A stretch of 64,000 nt of DNA from Trichosporon coremiiforme (GCA_039545355.1 BCJJ01000003.1:1943092-2007091), one strand, 5' to 3'. Shown: positions 10,285-24,003, numbered from the stretch's first letter. Translations and numbers: made by a program. The notes: generated by a model not told the origin, from the letters alone.

Positions 10285-12186
10285 ATGTACCACCTGCTCT
10301 CAGGTCTGCACTCGTATCTGACCCGCAAGGATGAGTACTCAGTGGTCATCATCGGACTCGACAATGTGAGAATCTTGCTCTCGATTGCACTTCAGAAATC
10401 GCTGACATTCGCTGGCAGGAAAGACGGTACGTTCAGCGTCGGGCACGGGTTACGGAATTCTGCGTTTGAGGGAAGCTAGCCCAGACAACGGGAACACCTT
10501 AGGTCTCGGACTGCATGGGATGGTGGGATGACAGTGCAGTGGCGCGGTGGGGTGCTGGGCAATCTGCGCAGGCTGGCGTTCTGCGCATCCAGAACTCGCC
10601 CCGACGATGCCCACTCACACGGAAGGCCAGCCTCACGCCAACATGTTTGAGACGGTAATGGTGCCAGAGGGCTGGGAGATATGGCAGCCCCCGTATCTTT
10701 CATCAGCCAGACCAAGACAATCCCTGACGACAGACAATGCTGGAGAAGATCAAGACGCTCTACAACCCTACGCCTGGCATGGCTCCAGACAAGATTGCGC
10801 CAACGGTAGGACAGAACAGTATGTCTGATACTCCTACGTGAATGACAGCTGAATGCGTTCCGAATCTACTGCGTAATTGCACGCCTTTTTTCTCGCGACT
10901 GCCTGAACACGCTGGAATGCTGGGATGGCCCGATCCGACAGTCGGCAAGATCAATCTTCCGTCGACCATCATGCAGTTCTTCGACCTCGGCGGTCAACGG
11001 GACATCCGATCTATCTGGCCGAAGTACTATGACGAGTGTCACGCTGTTGTCTTCGTGGTCGATGCCAGCGACCAGGCGCGATTGTCTGAGACGTGGGAGG
11101 TTTTCGGTAGGTAATTCTTGTTTCCCGTCTCTCTCCCTGCACCCTGCAGGCGCCTGCGTTCCTTCGGCCCAGCCCCAGCCACTGCTGTCTTGACTGAACA
11201 TGCGGGGAAAGGCTTCCCATCCTGAGGTTCAGAGTGCCCGACACCGAATGCTTTCCGCGCCTCTCTGGGTCCAGGTTGCTATGGGTAGGGTGTGGCGCTT
11301 GGATTCTCCACTCCGGGCAGCCCACTTCTCTCCACAGCTGCTCAGCATTCACAATTCGTTCTCTGCTTCCGGAAATCCTCTTTTTCCTTTGGCATGATCG
11401 CAGACTCTCTCAAGTGTTGCTTCTGGGCAGAGGGGACCTAGATTTTGATCCCTATGCCCACGGTTCGTGGCGTCGATCCGTGACTGGCCCCGCTCGGCGC
11501 CATTGTTCTCGTGAGGTGCGGACAACCGTCAATGCAATACCTGTCCACTCCCTGTCTCGTCGTCTCTCAGCCTGCTGTACACCCTGTTGCCGCTCATCTG
11601 CGCAGGGGCGCTGCATGCCATCTTTCGACAGGGCGATGGCACTTCGGCGACCGAAGAAGCTCCCTGATCCCTCTTGACAACCCTGCCGCTGATGTTGGCC
11701 ACTGGCCGGTAATCCCCTTGGGCCGCGTCCCGATTATTTCGTCATGTTGGGCTCTCCATGGCAGCCAGGAAAATGTTATCTGAACTTTCTGCTGTAGCTG
11801 AGGGCATGCTGACATCCCGCAGACGATGTCATCACCTCGCCGCGCCTGCTGAACCTGCCCTTACTTCTGTTGGCCAACAAGCAGGACAAGGAGACGTCCC
11901 TTACCGTTGCCGAGATTCGCGAGTCGTTCGAGGCTTGGCAACGTGCGCGCCCGGGGAAGGAAGACGAGGAGGCCGTGGCTCCAGGGCCGAGTTCAGAGGC
12001 TAGAGCGGCGGATGTTGCGGACACCGACGCCAAGCGCGAACGCCTCGCCAGCTTGGACGTCCTCGGTGCCTCTGCTCTGGAAGGGTGAGCTTTCCTTTGT
12101 TTTCCACGATAGCTCATGACAGAACCGGAGTTCGGGACGCCGTCAACTGGCTATACGCGAGAGTGCAGAACGCCCGAAAAATGTAA
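10285..12186 (+). CDS. ARFRP1: Arf-like small GTPase ARFRP1 / yeast Arl3 type
   Basis: Golgi Arf-family GTPase that recruits Arl1 and golgins in animals and yeast. The N-terminus MYHLLSGLHSYLTRKDEYSVVIIGLDN matches ARFRP1 rather than Arf1, and it has Tyr rather than Gly at position 2, as expected for the N-acetylated Arl3/ARFRP1 class. Exons: 10285-10365; a probable 12-nt exon 10415-10426 (AGKT); 10734-10818 (TMLEKIKTLYNPTPGMAPDKIAPTVGQN); 10942-11106 with switch II FDLGGQRDIRSIWPKYYDECHAVVFVVDASD; 11823-12084 with LLANKQD; and 12123-12186. An acidic insert of about 30 residues (EDEEAVAPGPSSEARA...) lies between NKQD and the C-terminal helix, longer than in animal ARFRP1. The 716-bp intron 11107-11822 is very long for this genome. 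The splice at the P-loop is the one uncertain point. Confidence 0.88.
10415..10426 (+). other. ARFRP1: Probable 12-nt microexon encoding the P-loop residues AGKT
   Basis: GCAGGAAAGACG followed by a good donor GTACGT is the only nearby sequence giving AGKT in frame with both neighbouring exons. The preceding intron would run from GTGAGA at 10366 to a TG at 10413-10414 instead of AG. The nearest AG acceptor (10418) would leave 8 nt and break the frame. Confidence 0.55.
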
Positions 12187-15100
12187 GTAACTATCACCCA
12201 CGATACGAAGAATGTTGTCCAGTCGGATACCTTGCGCGTCCTTGAACTCCGACTACTGCCTCCTACTGTTCTGCGACTAGCCCGCCGCTTTCGAGGGGTA
12301 AACCACGCTCTCCGCGAGTGTCGACGGCCCTCGCTCGACATTTCATTGGGGTTGGGGACTGGCCGTCGCTAGAAGCTGTGCCGATACACCCATGGCCGGG
12401 CTTGCTTTGTGCGCCAGTCGATACCGCGCCGATGCCCGCTACCTTTTCGTTGTTCTGGCGATCCGGACTAACACTTGCAGCGACGACCGCTTTTGAGGGC
12501 CCCGGCGGCGCCCGAGTCAAGCGTACGCACCACCTCACACGATCAGAGACAAGCCGCTTCAGTACGTCGCACGCCCGTCTGAGCACGGCACTCCGTTGAT
12601 CTGCGATTTCGACGATTTGTTTATGCATGCAATTAGACCTTCCCGCAAGCCGCGACGTAACGTGCAGTGCGGTCTCAACGCCTGCTGCTTTCCTATCTCG
12701 GGCTCGTGCCTGTCGAGTTGGTGTCGAACGGGGCGAAGCCTCTCGTCAGCGGGCCACGCTAATATGCCAACTTGCTCAGCGGCCGGTGAACTCTCTCCTT
12801 CTCCTTCAGTGGTTGGGCCAAAGCGGGGCACAAAACACGGATCTTCTTACTCAGTCTTGCGACAAGATATGAGGAATGCAAGTATCCCTTCCCGGTTTCC
12901 AGCAAACACAAACAGAGCCCGCAAACATAGGCGTCCCGGCTAGGCGGAACTCTCCTTGCCTCCTGGTGAACTCTCCTGGCTTCAACCACCACCGGCTCGA
13001 CACCATTCGTACCTCCCCGCTTACTCTGCGTCAGTTCTGCGTCAGTCATGCGTCACCTCAAGGTTATTCAGACATAAGCTGTTCCTCACCACTCCCAGTT
13101 GTATCGCATCAAGTGTTAACTGGACGACATTTCAGTCCGCCCGTGTGTCATCGGGCATCACCCCACGTCACCAGTTGCAGCGAGCATCAACATGCGCAAC
13201 GCACACGCGGGGCTCGAGTGAGACGCTGGCAACCACGGCGAGCACAGCATAGCACACGATCCAGATATTCTGCCACTCGCTTGCCCACTGCACTACGTGC
13301 TTCTCGTGCACTGCGCACCGCGTGCGCCTGAATACAACAGCCGCAAGCTTTAGACTCGGCACCTTGCAGTTCCGTGTCACGTACAGGACCCTCGCACCGG
13401 TCCCACGCACGAGGGTAGATACTCCGGTGCGCTTCTCTGCTGCCATGCGCTGACTGCCTCGCATTGTCTTGGCTGGGAGTGCGTGGCGTGCGTGCTCAAC
13501 GTGGTGTGTGGTGTGCGCAACAGTGCGTGGCGGACGTACGCACTCGACTCGAATACCGAATGTGCGCGGGCTGCGAATCGCACGGCGAGCAACACCTGCC
13601 AGAAACGGTCAGGGCAGGGCGCCCGCTGGAACCATTCGCCGCGCGCTCAGCGGCACACCGCTGCACGCTTCTTCACACCGGTCCGCATTGCCGCCCTTCA
13701 TCGCGCTGAGAGGCTGCCCGCAAACCAACCACCGGGCCCAGGGTTCCCCGCATCAGCGAACAAAGTTTGACGACGCCCAGTCACATGCCCTCGACGCGAG
13801 AAACGCAACAAGACGCGAGAGACCGGGACGACCTGGCGTGCTGGGCGTGGTTGAGTTCGAGAGGGTCGACGCAGGAAAGCCCAGGGGTCCTAGGTTCACA
13901 GAACGTGGTAGGTTGCATTGGTGCAAACCCAAACCGCGGTAGAACACGCCGTTCCGCACCGTCGCCGCACGATGCCGTGCTTGGCCGAGCTCTGCGCACT
14001 GCGAACCGCGCACTCAGCCATCGGTGAACGGCGGTGTTCCGGCGTCTGTTGGGCGCCCACATGCCCGCCCTCACGACCTTGTCAACACAGACTGTTCTAG
14101 TGGTGAGTCACGGATACCGCAGATTCTCTGCTCCGTGCCCATGGTCTGCGTCAGGTGTCACCACATTACAGGAAGCAGCGAGGGTTTCGGTCTTTAGCCC
14201 AACACCGCAGGTGTCGGACCTGGGTGTGACAACCAGGCCCAGGTCCACTCCGAACGACGTTGACCGCGCCTGCGTGACACCTCGTACTTGCCCGGAATGG
14301 CTCAGCCGCCACGGAGGCACTGTGACGCGCAGCACCCACCCCGCTCAGCAATGCTTTGCGACGCTCTGCAACGTCGGGTATCGCCAACCGTTTATCGCGT
14401 ATCGCCAAGACGTTCTAGCCTCAGCGTACCCGGCTACTGCGGTACCTCAACCACTGTTGAGAGACAGATCGAGATCGAGAGATCGAGATCGGAATCGAGT
14501 CGTGCCGTGCTTGCCGCGCTGTACGCAGCCAGCGTCGCAGCTATAGTGTTGTGTGTGCGCGGCGAAAACAGAAAGAGCTGAGGGGGTCAGCCGCCAGTGG
14601 CTCCAGCCGGGCCATTGCTGCCGTGAGCGGGATGAGACGGAGAGCGGAAACGGGTTCGTCGCTTCCCTCCACTGTCGACTGCTGCTCAGCTGATGCGGGC
14701 CCCTCGCCGAGCAGGGAACCCATGGTCCCGAGGTTACGCTTTGTTGGAATGCGAAGCCACATTGCAGAGCGCAACAAGCCGCAAGAACTGGGGTAAGGTG
14801 CGAACTCAGACCCCTGCGTCCCAGACATCTGCGCGAGCCGAACCCGCCCAAGCTCGCGGGAAGAAACATGACACCAAACACTACTGGAGTGTGCTGACAT
14901 CACTGACGGGGAATGGCGCGCGGCTGCAGTCTGCGACCCGACGACTCTGCACCGCCTCGCCCGGAATGACGCCGGAAGCGCGCGGCAACACTCCCATCGC
15001 TCCCATACCGACGGCAAACCCCGCAGGTGACAATAACATGCAGACACGCCTTCGCCTCCCCTCGCCCCGCCCCGCCGGCGGCCGCCTTGCTCTACCTGCC

Positions 15101-18100
15101 GCAACCCGCGCCGCAGACATCGGGTGTCGTCAGGTCCCTGCAGCGGGGTAAGGCCCGGATGCTCAAACGCCCTGCCCGGCTTAGAGGAAGAGGTAGCAGC
15201 GCCCGGTATTACCGTACCACTGATTCGGATATGAAACGCGGGTACCGCACTCTCCCAGTATTTTCAGCTCATCTTCCTTTGCGCGAAACCGTGAGGCCTA
15301 CCAGACTAGAGTTGAGCTTGCCACGAGTCCGAGTCGTGGGTGGGGCATGAAGTAAGGGACGTCATGTGTAGGGTTCTCAGGCGACAAACATTCCAAACAC
15401 AGGACGTTCGGATGAGCGGCGTGGCTTGTTTTGGCTGCCCGGGTACCACCGCGGCGCGGCGGCGTAGGGAGGTCTAGGCACGCCTTGCGAGGGCGGTAGC
15501 GAGATGAGGTGAGGACCCACTACACGAAACGCCAGACGTCAAACACGACCCGACAACAGGAAGAAACTTTCCGCAACGAACAATGGCGCATCGGATAGCT
15601 TAGTCGGTGACGCGCTCCTCGCACCTCGAAACCACAGGTTGCAAGGCCTCGCCCCGCGCCCAACCCACTTCAACTCACCGGCCAAGCAGCTGTCGCACTA
15701 GTAGATGCTCTGACGTCCTTGTCCGATCCTGTCCGACAGACAGGCTGCCTAGCCAACTCGTATACACAATGCAGGACAAAGGAAGCAAGGTCGCAAGGCC
15801 TGATGGACAACCTGGGTGGAGTTCGCTGTACTGTTCGGCTTGCGAGCTGAGCTTTCGTCATGACCAGGGCTGCCGCTAGAAGATCACGATAGGATCACGA
15901 CAGGTCCGGCAGGTCCGTTATGCCCTTTTCAGGTCCGCCGAGAACGCCAGCAATTCACTCCCATTCATCTCGGTGCATCGCATGCAAGCCATGCGAAGGG
16001 AAGCTGCAACGCTAGCGCCGAGATAGCGTTAACCAGGACCCTAGATTGGGTGTTTCGCATATAGCAGTCTCCTCAAGATGGGAGTTCTAGAGAGAATCAA
16101 CCTAAACCATGCCTAACGAGCTGGCGAGCCCTCGCCGTTTCCGCCGGGAACTCCCTCACAGCGGATCGCAGCCATCGCGAACGCGTCTAACCGGCGTTTG
16201 AGACAAGGCTGGTAGCGATCCCCGACGTCTATTGTGTGCGCTCGTATCGCGGCCGCAGCGCGCAAACCTCAGGAACTACGCTACATGCCGCTGCCTGCCA
16301 CCAGAGCTCACGATAGTCACACAGCGTCGATGTGCTGGCACTGTTGGCTCGGCAGGCTTGTCCAAGGGACGGCCTGATGCTTGTTGCCTGGATGCGGCAG
16401 AGGTGTTACGTTGCGTTCCAGTCGCGGACCGTTAGCACAGATCTTGCTCTGCTCTCCAAGGAGGTACAGGATGTGTCGCCAATGTGGCAATCGGTCACTC
16501 GTATCTTCGTGCTTTCTACGGTCCGTCAACTTACGCTCTCCAGCAGCCTGGCGCACGAGGACTTCAGTTCCAGTCACTTGTTGCAAGTGGTGGGCACCAG
16601 CTTCATCTGGGCTTGCTCTGTTTAAACGTGGAAGTCAGGACTCCTGTATGCCCTAGGAATCTCCTCGCCCAGGGCGGATCCAAGCTGGCTCCTGAGGTAA
16701 TTACGAGACATATGCCGTTATCTTCAAATTGGGGCCTGAGGGGCGCTGGGTATGTAAAGACAGCTTATCAGCTTGCGTCGCACACCGTTTCCTGGTGCGC
16801 AGAATCAATGACCGAGCTGGCTCCAGTTGGTGAGTTACAAGCTCAGGCGGAACGTTTTTCGGTGAGAACGAACGAAAACAAACGCAGAATGGTCAGAGGC
16901 GCATTCTTGTGATGCACCTGAAAGTCAGGGGACGGAACTCTTGCGAATCGCGCCTCCCTACCCTCCGACCCAGCGTTTTCCCTCGCCAGCTTTCCTTCGA
17001 TGGCCATAGCTCCTAGATGTGCCGGTCTTTGCAGAGGTTTGAGCAACTGAGTGTAGCAACGCGACCAGGGCGTTCTTGCTGCCTTGTATGCCGGTCTTCT
17101 TTGGTGGGACATGAGAGGGAATAAAAATGTGCTGACTGAAAACTTGAACTCGAAAGAAGGCATCCCTACGCTGGATGGCGTGTCCCCCAGACAGGGCTCA
17201 GCTGGGCTGGGGACTCTCTCCGAATGACAGACCGCAGAAGGGTGTCCATAATTCGCTTCGGATGCAGAATTGTGCCGCAGAACGTCACACTCTCACCTCT
17301 CCGGCCGCTTTGGCGTACCGGGCAGGCCACGCGAGAAGAACATCCTTCCATTTGAAGAATCAAGTACGACGCTGGCACTCGAAGCGTACGCAGAACTCAG
17401 CGGGAATGCCGGCATCGTTGAAAATTGGAACCTGACGGTTGCGTACGTTTTGCAGAGCTGCATGCGCGAGAACAGCCGCTGATGAGCTCTGTCGATCCGC
17501 TTCGGGTTTCGAATTTGTCAGATTAGAGGGGCTGGACGTCGTGTTTTCATGGCGTTGCGAGTTCTCTGTAGCTGTGAAACAATCGCTCTTCGCGTGTCTA
17601 AGCATTATGTTCATCTCTCCTAAGGTTTTGGAAGCTCGAACCTTAACGCCCTGGATTTTGATCAAGATCGCCCCTGTTCGGGTCAGCTTCCCGGACGCGA
17701 CAATGCATGGTAAAGTCATTAGAATGTCTTGACGGGTCGGTGCCTGGATTTCAGAGCTCGCGTCGTTGGAAAGGGCACCAACCGGACCGAGCAACGACCT
17801 CACGGTGCGAATCGCTAAGGACAGATCCAGAGAATAGCTCCTGGTCTTGGTACCCTTGGCAGACTGTACGTCTCTGACAGACGCGGTGAGCTCGAAACCG
17901 CACAAGCTTTCGTACCTCTCGTTCGTTCCTTGAACGCGCAAGGCGTGACGGAGTATGTACGTTTAGTTACCCTCTTGATCGAGAGATATATTGCAGAGTT
18001 TCGCTTTTGCGTTTCCTTGAGCAGAGGAGGACGACGTGGGATAGGCAGAAGAGTGGAGAGCGTCGACAGCTGAGTTCCAACCTGTGTGCGAGCAACTCGC

Positions 18101-21100
18101 TACCGTTGGGCAGATAACTCGAGCGTCCATCCTTGCACCTCGCATCAGAAGGCGCTAGAGCCAGGTATGACGATGAAAAGCCTATCAGGTCCGATTGGAA
18201 CGCTCATGCCACATTTCGTTCTGTGGCCGTAACGTAAACGCGTCGGCAGCGTGTCGAGCGTGGTTGATATGAGGAGAGTTGAGTGTTTCCGGGTCCGGGC
18301 GCTGGTGAGAGGCGCCGACGGTAGTACGTACCTCCTTTGGTTCACCCAACCTGAGATGTTTCGACCCTGGTGTACTGCCATTGCCTGTGACACGGGAAAC
18401 ATAACGTAGAGTAGCTTGTTCCCATTAGCCTATCTACTCCTGCGGTATGTCGTACCCATGCCGGTGACTGCTCGCATGGTCGGGCCACGCATCTGGCGTC
18501 GCAAATCGTGTCTAACACGTACTCTGCCTGTGCGATGTGGGTGCTCCAGGCAAGCCGGTCTGGCGCACACGGCAGTCCGGGGTTGCTCATTCGCTGCGGT
18601 GTGGAGAACGCGCTGTGGACTGCGAGCAGTCCGAAGGGATCAACGACCCGAACTTTGGCTTCCGGTTCCGACTGGAATCTGGCCCTCACCACCCTGCAGC
18701 CTCATCTTGACCTTCGCACCTTCCCCAAACCTTCATCCCACTCCGAAACCACAAGCCACTCACAGACTCATACCCACGCACGGCATTGCGGTCTAGGTGA
18801 TCCTTCGGGCGAGTGAATATTGCCAAGTGTTGCGTGTGTTGTTGTTGAATGACCGCGGAGTGAGGAAGGAGGACAAGATCGTTTTCGTGGAATCAAAAAT
18901 AGAAGAAACGTCGAGACATTGCGCATAACATCGATTTCGCTAGTCGCCTTAGTCACCGCCTCTGTGGCCACCCGCCCACCCTCTCCACCGGATCCTCTCA
19001 ATACACATCTTCCTTCGACTCTTCTTTGCTCGCCAAGCGCTCACAGTTCCCCAACAATTGCAGCCACTGCGCCCTACAGCACGGCGATACGACGATACGA
19101 CACGATCATCAGGCGTCGGGTTTCAGGTCGTGAGACCGCTTGAGACTGAGCTCGACTGCGATCAACCATAGGGTGGAACCTCCACTTCGAGCCTCCTGGA
19201 CGACTTTGGAGGGCTTTGCGCCGTTCCCTCTACGAGCTGCGCCTGCATCGTGGGTTCCTTCCTTACACTCGCCCTTCTCGCCTACAGGCACCTACCACGA
19301 CTGACAGGTACCTCATTCCGACAGCCGAGCCGAACGGGACCGTACAGTCTCGCACGTCTCGCCTCGTTCTAGACAATCTCAACTTGCTCAGGATTCCCAG
19401 GCTTGACGCAGCGCCCGAGCTGACAATCTGACCTGAAGTCCCACTCGGATACCCCTGCGTCTGTCGAAACCGAGCACACCAGGTGCGGCCGTGCCCATAT
19501 CCTCCAGCAATTAACCGTTGAGCCTGTCAGACGTGAGTACAGTTTGCCCTTTCCCTGCCCTACCCTCTCTATTGAGCGCCCACGCCCTCCTCAAGGCTGC
19601 ACACAACGCGTGTGGGGCTCAGCAGTAGACAATAGCGACGGTCGAGAGGGTTGCAGTATACCTGGACGGTCCTGGCTCTATCAGATGTCCGGCCCCCGAG
19701 CTGATATCACGGCTTGCGGTTCCTCACTCGGAAGGCGTGACTAGCATCGGAGGATGGGCCGGGTGTGTCGGGCGAAAGCATCGGCCTTGGGCCTGGGGTG
19801 GCATGTTCTCCGACGTTCCCGTTTCCTGTGGGCTGGGAGGCGTTGTGTCGGCCATGGGTCATAGGTGTGGCGTCGGAGCAAGCCTCAAGCCATGAATCAC
19901 CCCTGCCCGACACTGCCATTGGAAAGCTCCGCGTTCCGTACCCCCGGCACTCGCCCTCCTGCCTTTCATCTGCTCCTGACCAAGGGCGAGATTAAGCATA
20001 GTCGACGGACGGGCGTGGCGGACACGGGGCCGGTCAAACGGTGGTGGACCAGTGGTTGTAATTGCTGAGGGAGCGGCGCCCCCCTCCCCCAGGGATTTTG
20101 GACACCTGGACGCCACCGCCGTACACCCGGGCCACTACCACCGGCATGCATTGTCTGAGCGTGTCGGTCCTGAGTCGGGCAGCGGCATGCATGCATGCAC
20201 CTCAGGTTGAGAGTGATACCGAGACGGACGAAAGTGATGCATGGAGCGGCCGAGTGTCGCCACCAGTGGTAACTGGTGCCTCCTCAGACCCGTTGCTGCC
20301 TGGGGGTGCTTGCTACCGGGCCGACGCCATGACCTCCTGGCCGAGAAGCCACCGCTTAGTGATACTGTACATGACTTGGAATCATCACGCGCTCGATACC
20401 ACCCTCGCATCTCGTTTTCGCTCTCTACCACACCACCGACTGCATAACTGGCCGGCGTCTGACAGTGACTCTCCCCTCCCCGCCCGCGTTCCTAGGGCCC
20501 ACCCGATGCCAACGTTTCCACACATTCGTTGGTTAGACGCAACACGCTAGCGCCCGACCGCTGTCCAGACGGACTGCTACCAAGGAAGACACCTTGAACT
20601 TCGAGCTGCAGTGTTACTGCAACTTTTTTTGTCCGTTGTTTCCTCCTCGCCATATTTCAAGTCTACCTCGTCATACGCGCTTACCACCTTGATTGCCCTC
20701 AGCTGACGGCAGGTAGTCACCCGACTCCTCTTTCAACTATCCTCAGTCGTTGAAAACACGCTCCCGCTCCCGGACGCCACCACTATCAGCTGCTTCCGAC
20801 CCAACTCTCACGCCTCCCCCTCCCCACCCCTTGCCGACTCCCACTGGGGCATACGACGTAGGTAGTCCAACTAAAGCTGCGGCATACCTTCGACCCCCAA
20901 CCCAAAGACCGCCAGCAAGGGCCGAACTTATCCGTTCGTTCTTTGGAGCTACCCCGAGGCACCAGCGACGACAAGTTGCCGTGGCTCACGGTAAGTCATA
21001 TGTTCTGCTCTATGCAGAGGAAGTCGCGAGTGGCACAAGAGTTGACTTGCTGACTTGTGTCAGGTCTGAGCGATACCGCAACAGTAACGCGAAGACTACC

Positions 21101-24003
21101 ATCACCGTTCCGAGCGACACCTTCGCGAACTGCCGACTCTACCTACCGGTCAAGCTCTGTTGCGCTGTGGCTCCCGGGTCGAGCTTCAGTCCACTCGGCC
21201 TGTCCGACTCCCGCATTTCTGGCCCGCCTTACAGTGTCTTCCTACGATCCTGTATAGCATCCACCGTCACGTCGTGTTAAGGGCTGTACTGCTTACCACA
21301 AGTAGGCTCAGCCCCACTTTCACCGCCGCCTCCGTCCGCAACCTGACACACTTTCTCCGACACACCCGCTTCAATCCTCTCGCACGAGAAACTTTCCAGA
21401 GGTAGTCAACTGCAAGATTCGGTGTAGGAGGAACCAACATCAACACGGCTGAACCCAAACAACCGATCACTCGTGACATCATTCCACGCTTGATCGATTC
21501 ACTTGGATCAGGTGAGTGACATGCCCGTGTCTGAGTCTTGGTTTGTTCTATCCTCGCGCCCCAGTCGGTCAGTGGTATGTGGAGTGGTTTGTTGGAATCT
21601 GCGCCAGGTCTGTGGGTTCAGACGTCAGGACAGCCCTAGAGGGCGCTCGCTACGCTTAGGTTACTTAACGCTTTTCAGCGTTGAACACGTCCCCGCGCCT
21701 GTGCTAACCGTCGGGAGTCGTTCAGGTTTGCGATCTGAGGGCAGGAGGGTCGGAGTGGACAGCGTCAGGTGTCACTGCCCACACCTCGTGGATGACTCAG
21801 TGGGGACCGCAGGGACACCTGATTGCAGTCGGTTTCCATCAGTCGTGAGCGCAGCTCAAGCGCTGTCTCCCTCGGCTTTGATGCAATGCAGAGGAGCACG
21901 CGTTTCGCCCGCAGCGCTGTGCCAGAGCTACCCACGGATAGCAGACATAGCTCGCGGAAGCTCGCGTGCGCGTCAGATCCTGAGGCCGTATCCTGAGAGT
22001 CGGGGATGTCGTAAACGTCCACGCTTTTGTGCTTTTTAAGCTGTTGGGGACTGGCACCGCCCCTGACAAGGTTCAGAGAGATACCGACGAAGATTTGGGT
22101 GGCGAGCTTGATAAGGTTCGGGGAGTTGCAGCGGCTCTTCAGCAGCGCGGCAAGGCGTCTCAAGCGCATCAGCGGTCAAGCAGCACGGCGGAGGCGTAAG
22201 GCGAACATCCTACATTGGCATCGTCTTGCGTCCTCCAGCCGTTCCTGGCCACCCCTATTCAGGATGTCGTAAAGCTTGTTGCTCCTGAACTGGGTTGAGG
22301 GCAGTAGACCTGGAGCCCACGTGTCCTTGGCTCTCCTGCCTACTGGCCTGGCTCCGTCACTGCATGGCTATATCCTGGGTTGGAGCAGCTCCTATGCGTT
22401 CCAAGTGCCCTGCTAAGAGTTATGCTCGGGAGTTTCTACAGGTGGGAAGACCCAACACTTAGACCTAACTCACCTCCCGGTAGGCGACAAGGTCGCCAAG
22501 GCACACCCCTTACCCTTCTCTTCACCAGCGGAACGAAACCTCAGCAGCGTCTCTGTCGGTTGTCCTGGGCCGGCTGGCCGCTTCGGAGCACGCAGAGCTG
22601 TGCAACCCAGTCACACCGGTTCAGTGGACCGCGCGGGTGTATCACACTCGAGTTGTCATGCCTGTCATGGAGGGTACACCCAGACACGGGCTTGCTGCCT
22701 ACATGCCCGCGTCGCATCGATTGCTTCGACCACTGATAGCATCCTGCCATCCTTGATCGTCCCCACACGCTTTCGTGACACCACGTCTCAGTCACTATCC
22801 ACCCGTTCACCGCGTGGGAGTGGAGAAGGCAGGCAGGCTGTATCAACGGCACCGGGCCTGAATTAAGTGATGGTCCAACTGTATGCTCCTGTGCTGTCTG
22901 ACCGAGGAATGCCTTGGGGTATGTTTTGATCAACCTCTGCCTGCGATCCGCAATTGCACTCGGGCTGTGGTAACTGCGAGGAGGGGTTTCAGAACGCTAG
23001 GAGTAGTGGGAGGTGGTCATCGAAACGTGGTTATGAGGGCGTGACGTTAGACGTCTTGAGCCCGCAACGACCATGGTAGACTGGGCCGTGATTGCCCTTG
23101 TATGCGTCAGGCTTCATGTCGCGCTGACTGATCCCTTCCGGCTCTGCAGACGGGTGACCCGGCGCCATCCTGGACGGTCTGCGTGCTCCAGAGCTATGGG
23201 ATGTCGACTGCTGGGACAGGGATTACGTTGACGGACTCGTTCCGTAAAGGCTAAGAGTGTTTTAGCACTAGCTTAGTATCCAGGGTTAGGGATGTCGGTC
23301 AGGCGCGGACATGAGTTGTCGGGATCGACATCCCTGGCCCTGCCCGGTCAAGTTAGGTCCCAGTTGACTCCCTTTGCTGTACCTCAGTACCCTTGCTGCC
23401 CTCACGTCCCTCTTCCCCCTGGAGTGCGCTCCCCACCCCAACAAAGCTTTGAGAGCCAACGGACCGAGACCACCTTGGGACCTGCCTTCCATGGACCAGG
23501 GGAGGTCGAGTCTATGACACTGCTTGGTTCGACACCCGGCACGACAGTCAGCTTCATCACAGCAAGCAAATCTTTGTTTGATTGTGTGTTTGTATTCGCT
23601 TCACTTTCACCTCACCTCTTTCTGTCCTGCCGACACACCCACACCCACGCATACACGAGTCACCATACCCTGCCTCCCCCGTGATCCTTGACTTCTGAAT
23701 GACAGCTGACATCGCGCTCGCGCCTTGATCGGCCTCACCACAAACGACCCGTCCGCCGTCGCTGTCAACACACCACACGACGATCTTCGTTCGAACTTCC
23801 CCGCATACCCGTCTTGATTCAACCCAACATCTCATGCGAATATTCGTGCATCGTTAACCTTCCCGAATTGCCAGTTTGACACCCCAACCATTGTTCGATT
23901 TCCACCCTCGCTTCGACCCGACCAGCCAGTGCTGCGACACACACGACATCGCGAGCCACTGCGCACAAAGGCTCCGTAGTATCTGACTCGCTCCTCCAGG
24001 CAG
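12187..24003. other. 11.8-kb region without supportable genes, upstream of the velvet gene
   Basis: Reading both strands, I found no frame with recognisable domains, no retroelement motifs, no long terminal repeats and no structural RNA. The longest open frame (17360-17941, minus, 193 codons) has no recognisable features. Several stretches are pyrimidine-rich on the plus strand, as transcript leaders here usually are: about 18,950-19,080, 20,600-20,850 and 23,590-23,900. These could be parts of a long 5' leader or non-coding RNA that reads toward the velvet gene. Low-complexity patches include GATCGA-type repeats near 14,460-14,500 and AGGTCCG repeats near 15,900-15,950. Confidence 0.6.

Noticed and set aside
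15596..15607. Perfect tRNA A-box sequence (TAGCTTAGTCGG)
   Set aside because: The D stem does not pair, the downstream GGTTGCAAGGCC is a poor B box, and no acceptor stem forms.
17360..17941. 193-codon minus-strand open frame in the large empty region
   Set aside because: No recognisable domain, no intron pattern typical of this genome around it, and an ordinary length for a chance frame in about 12 kb of GC-rich DNA.
20750..21280. Pro/Arg/Ser-rich plus-strand frame upstream of the velvet gene
   Set aside because: It begins at TTG rather than ATG and shows no conserved motif. It may be part of a transcript leader, but I cannot support a protein.
23534..23544. GGTTCGACACC resembling a tRNA B box
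   Set aside because: No T stem pairing and no A box in the preceding 60 bases.
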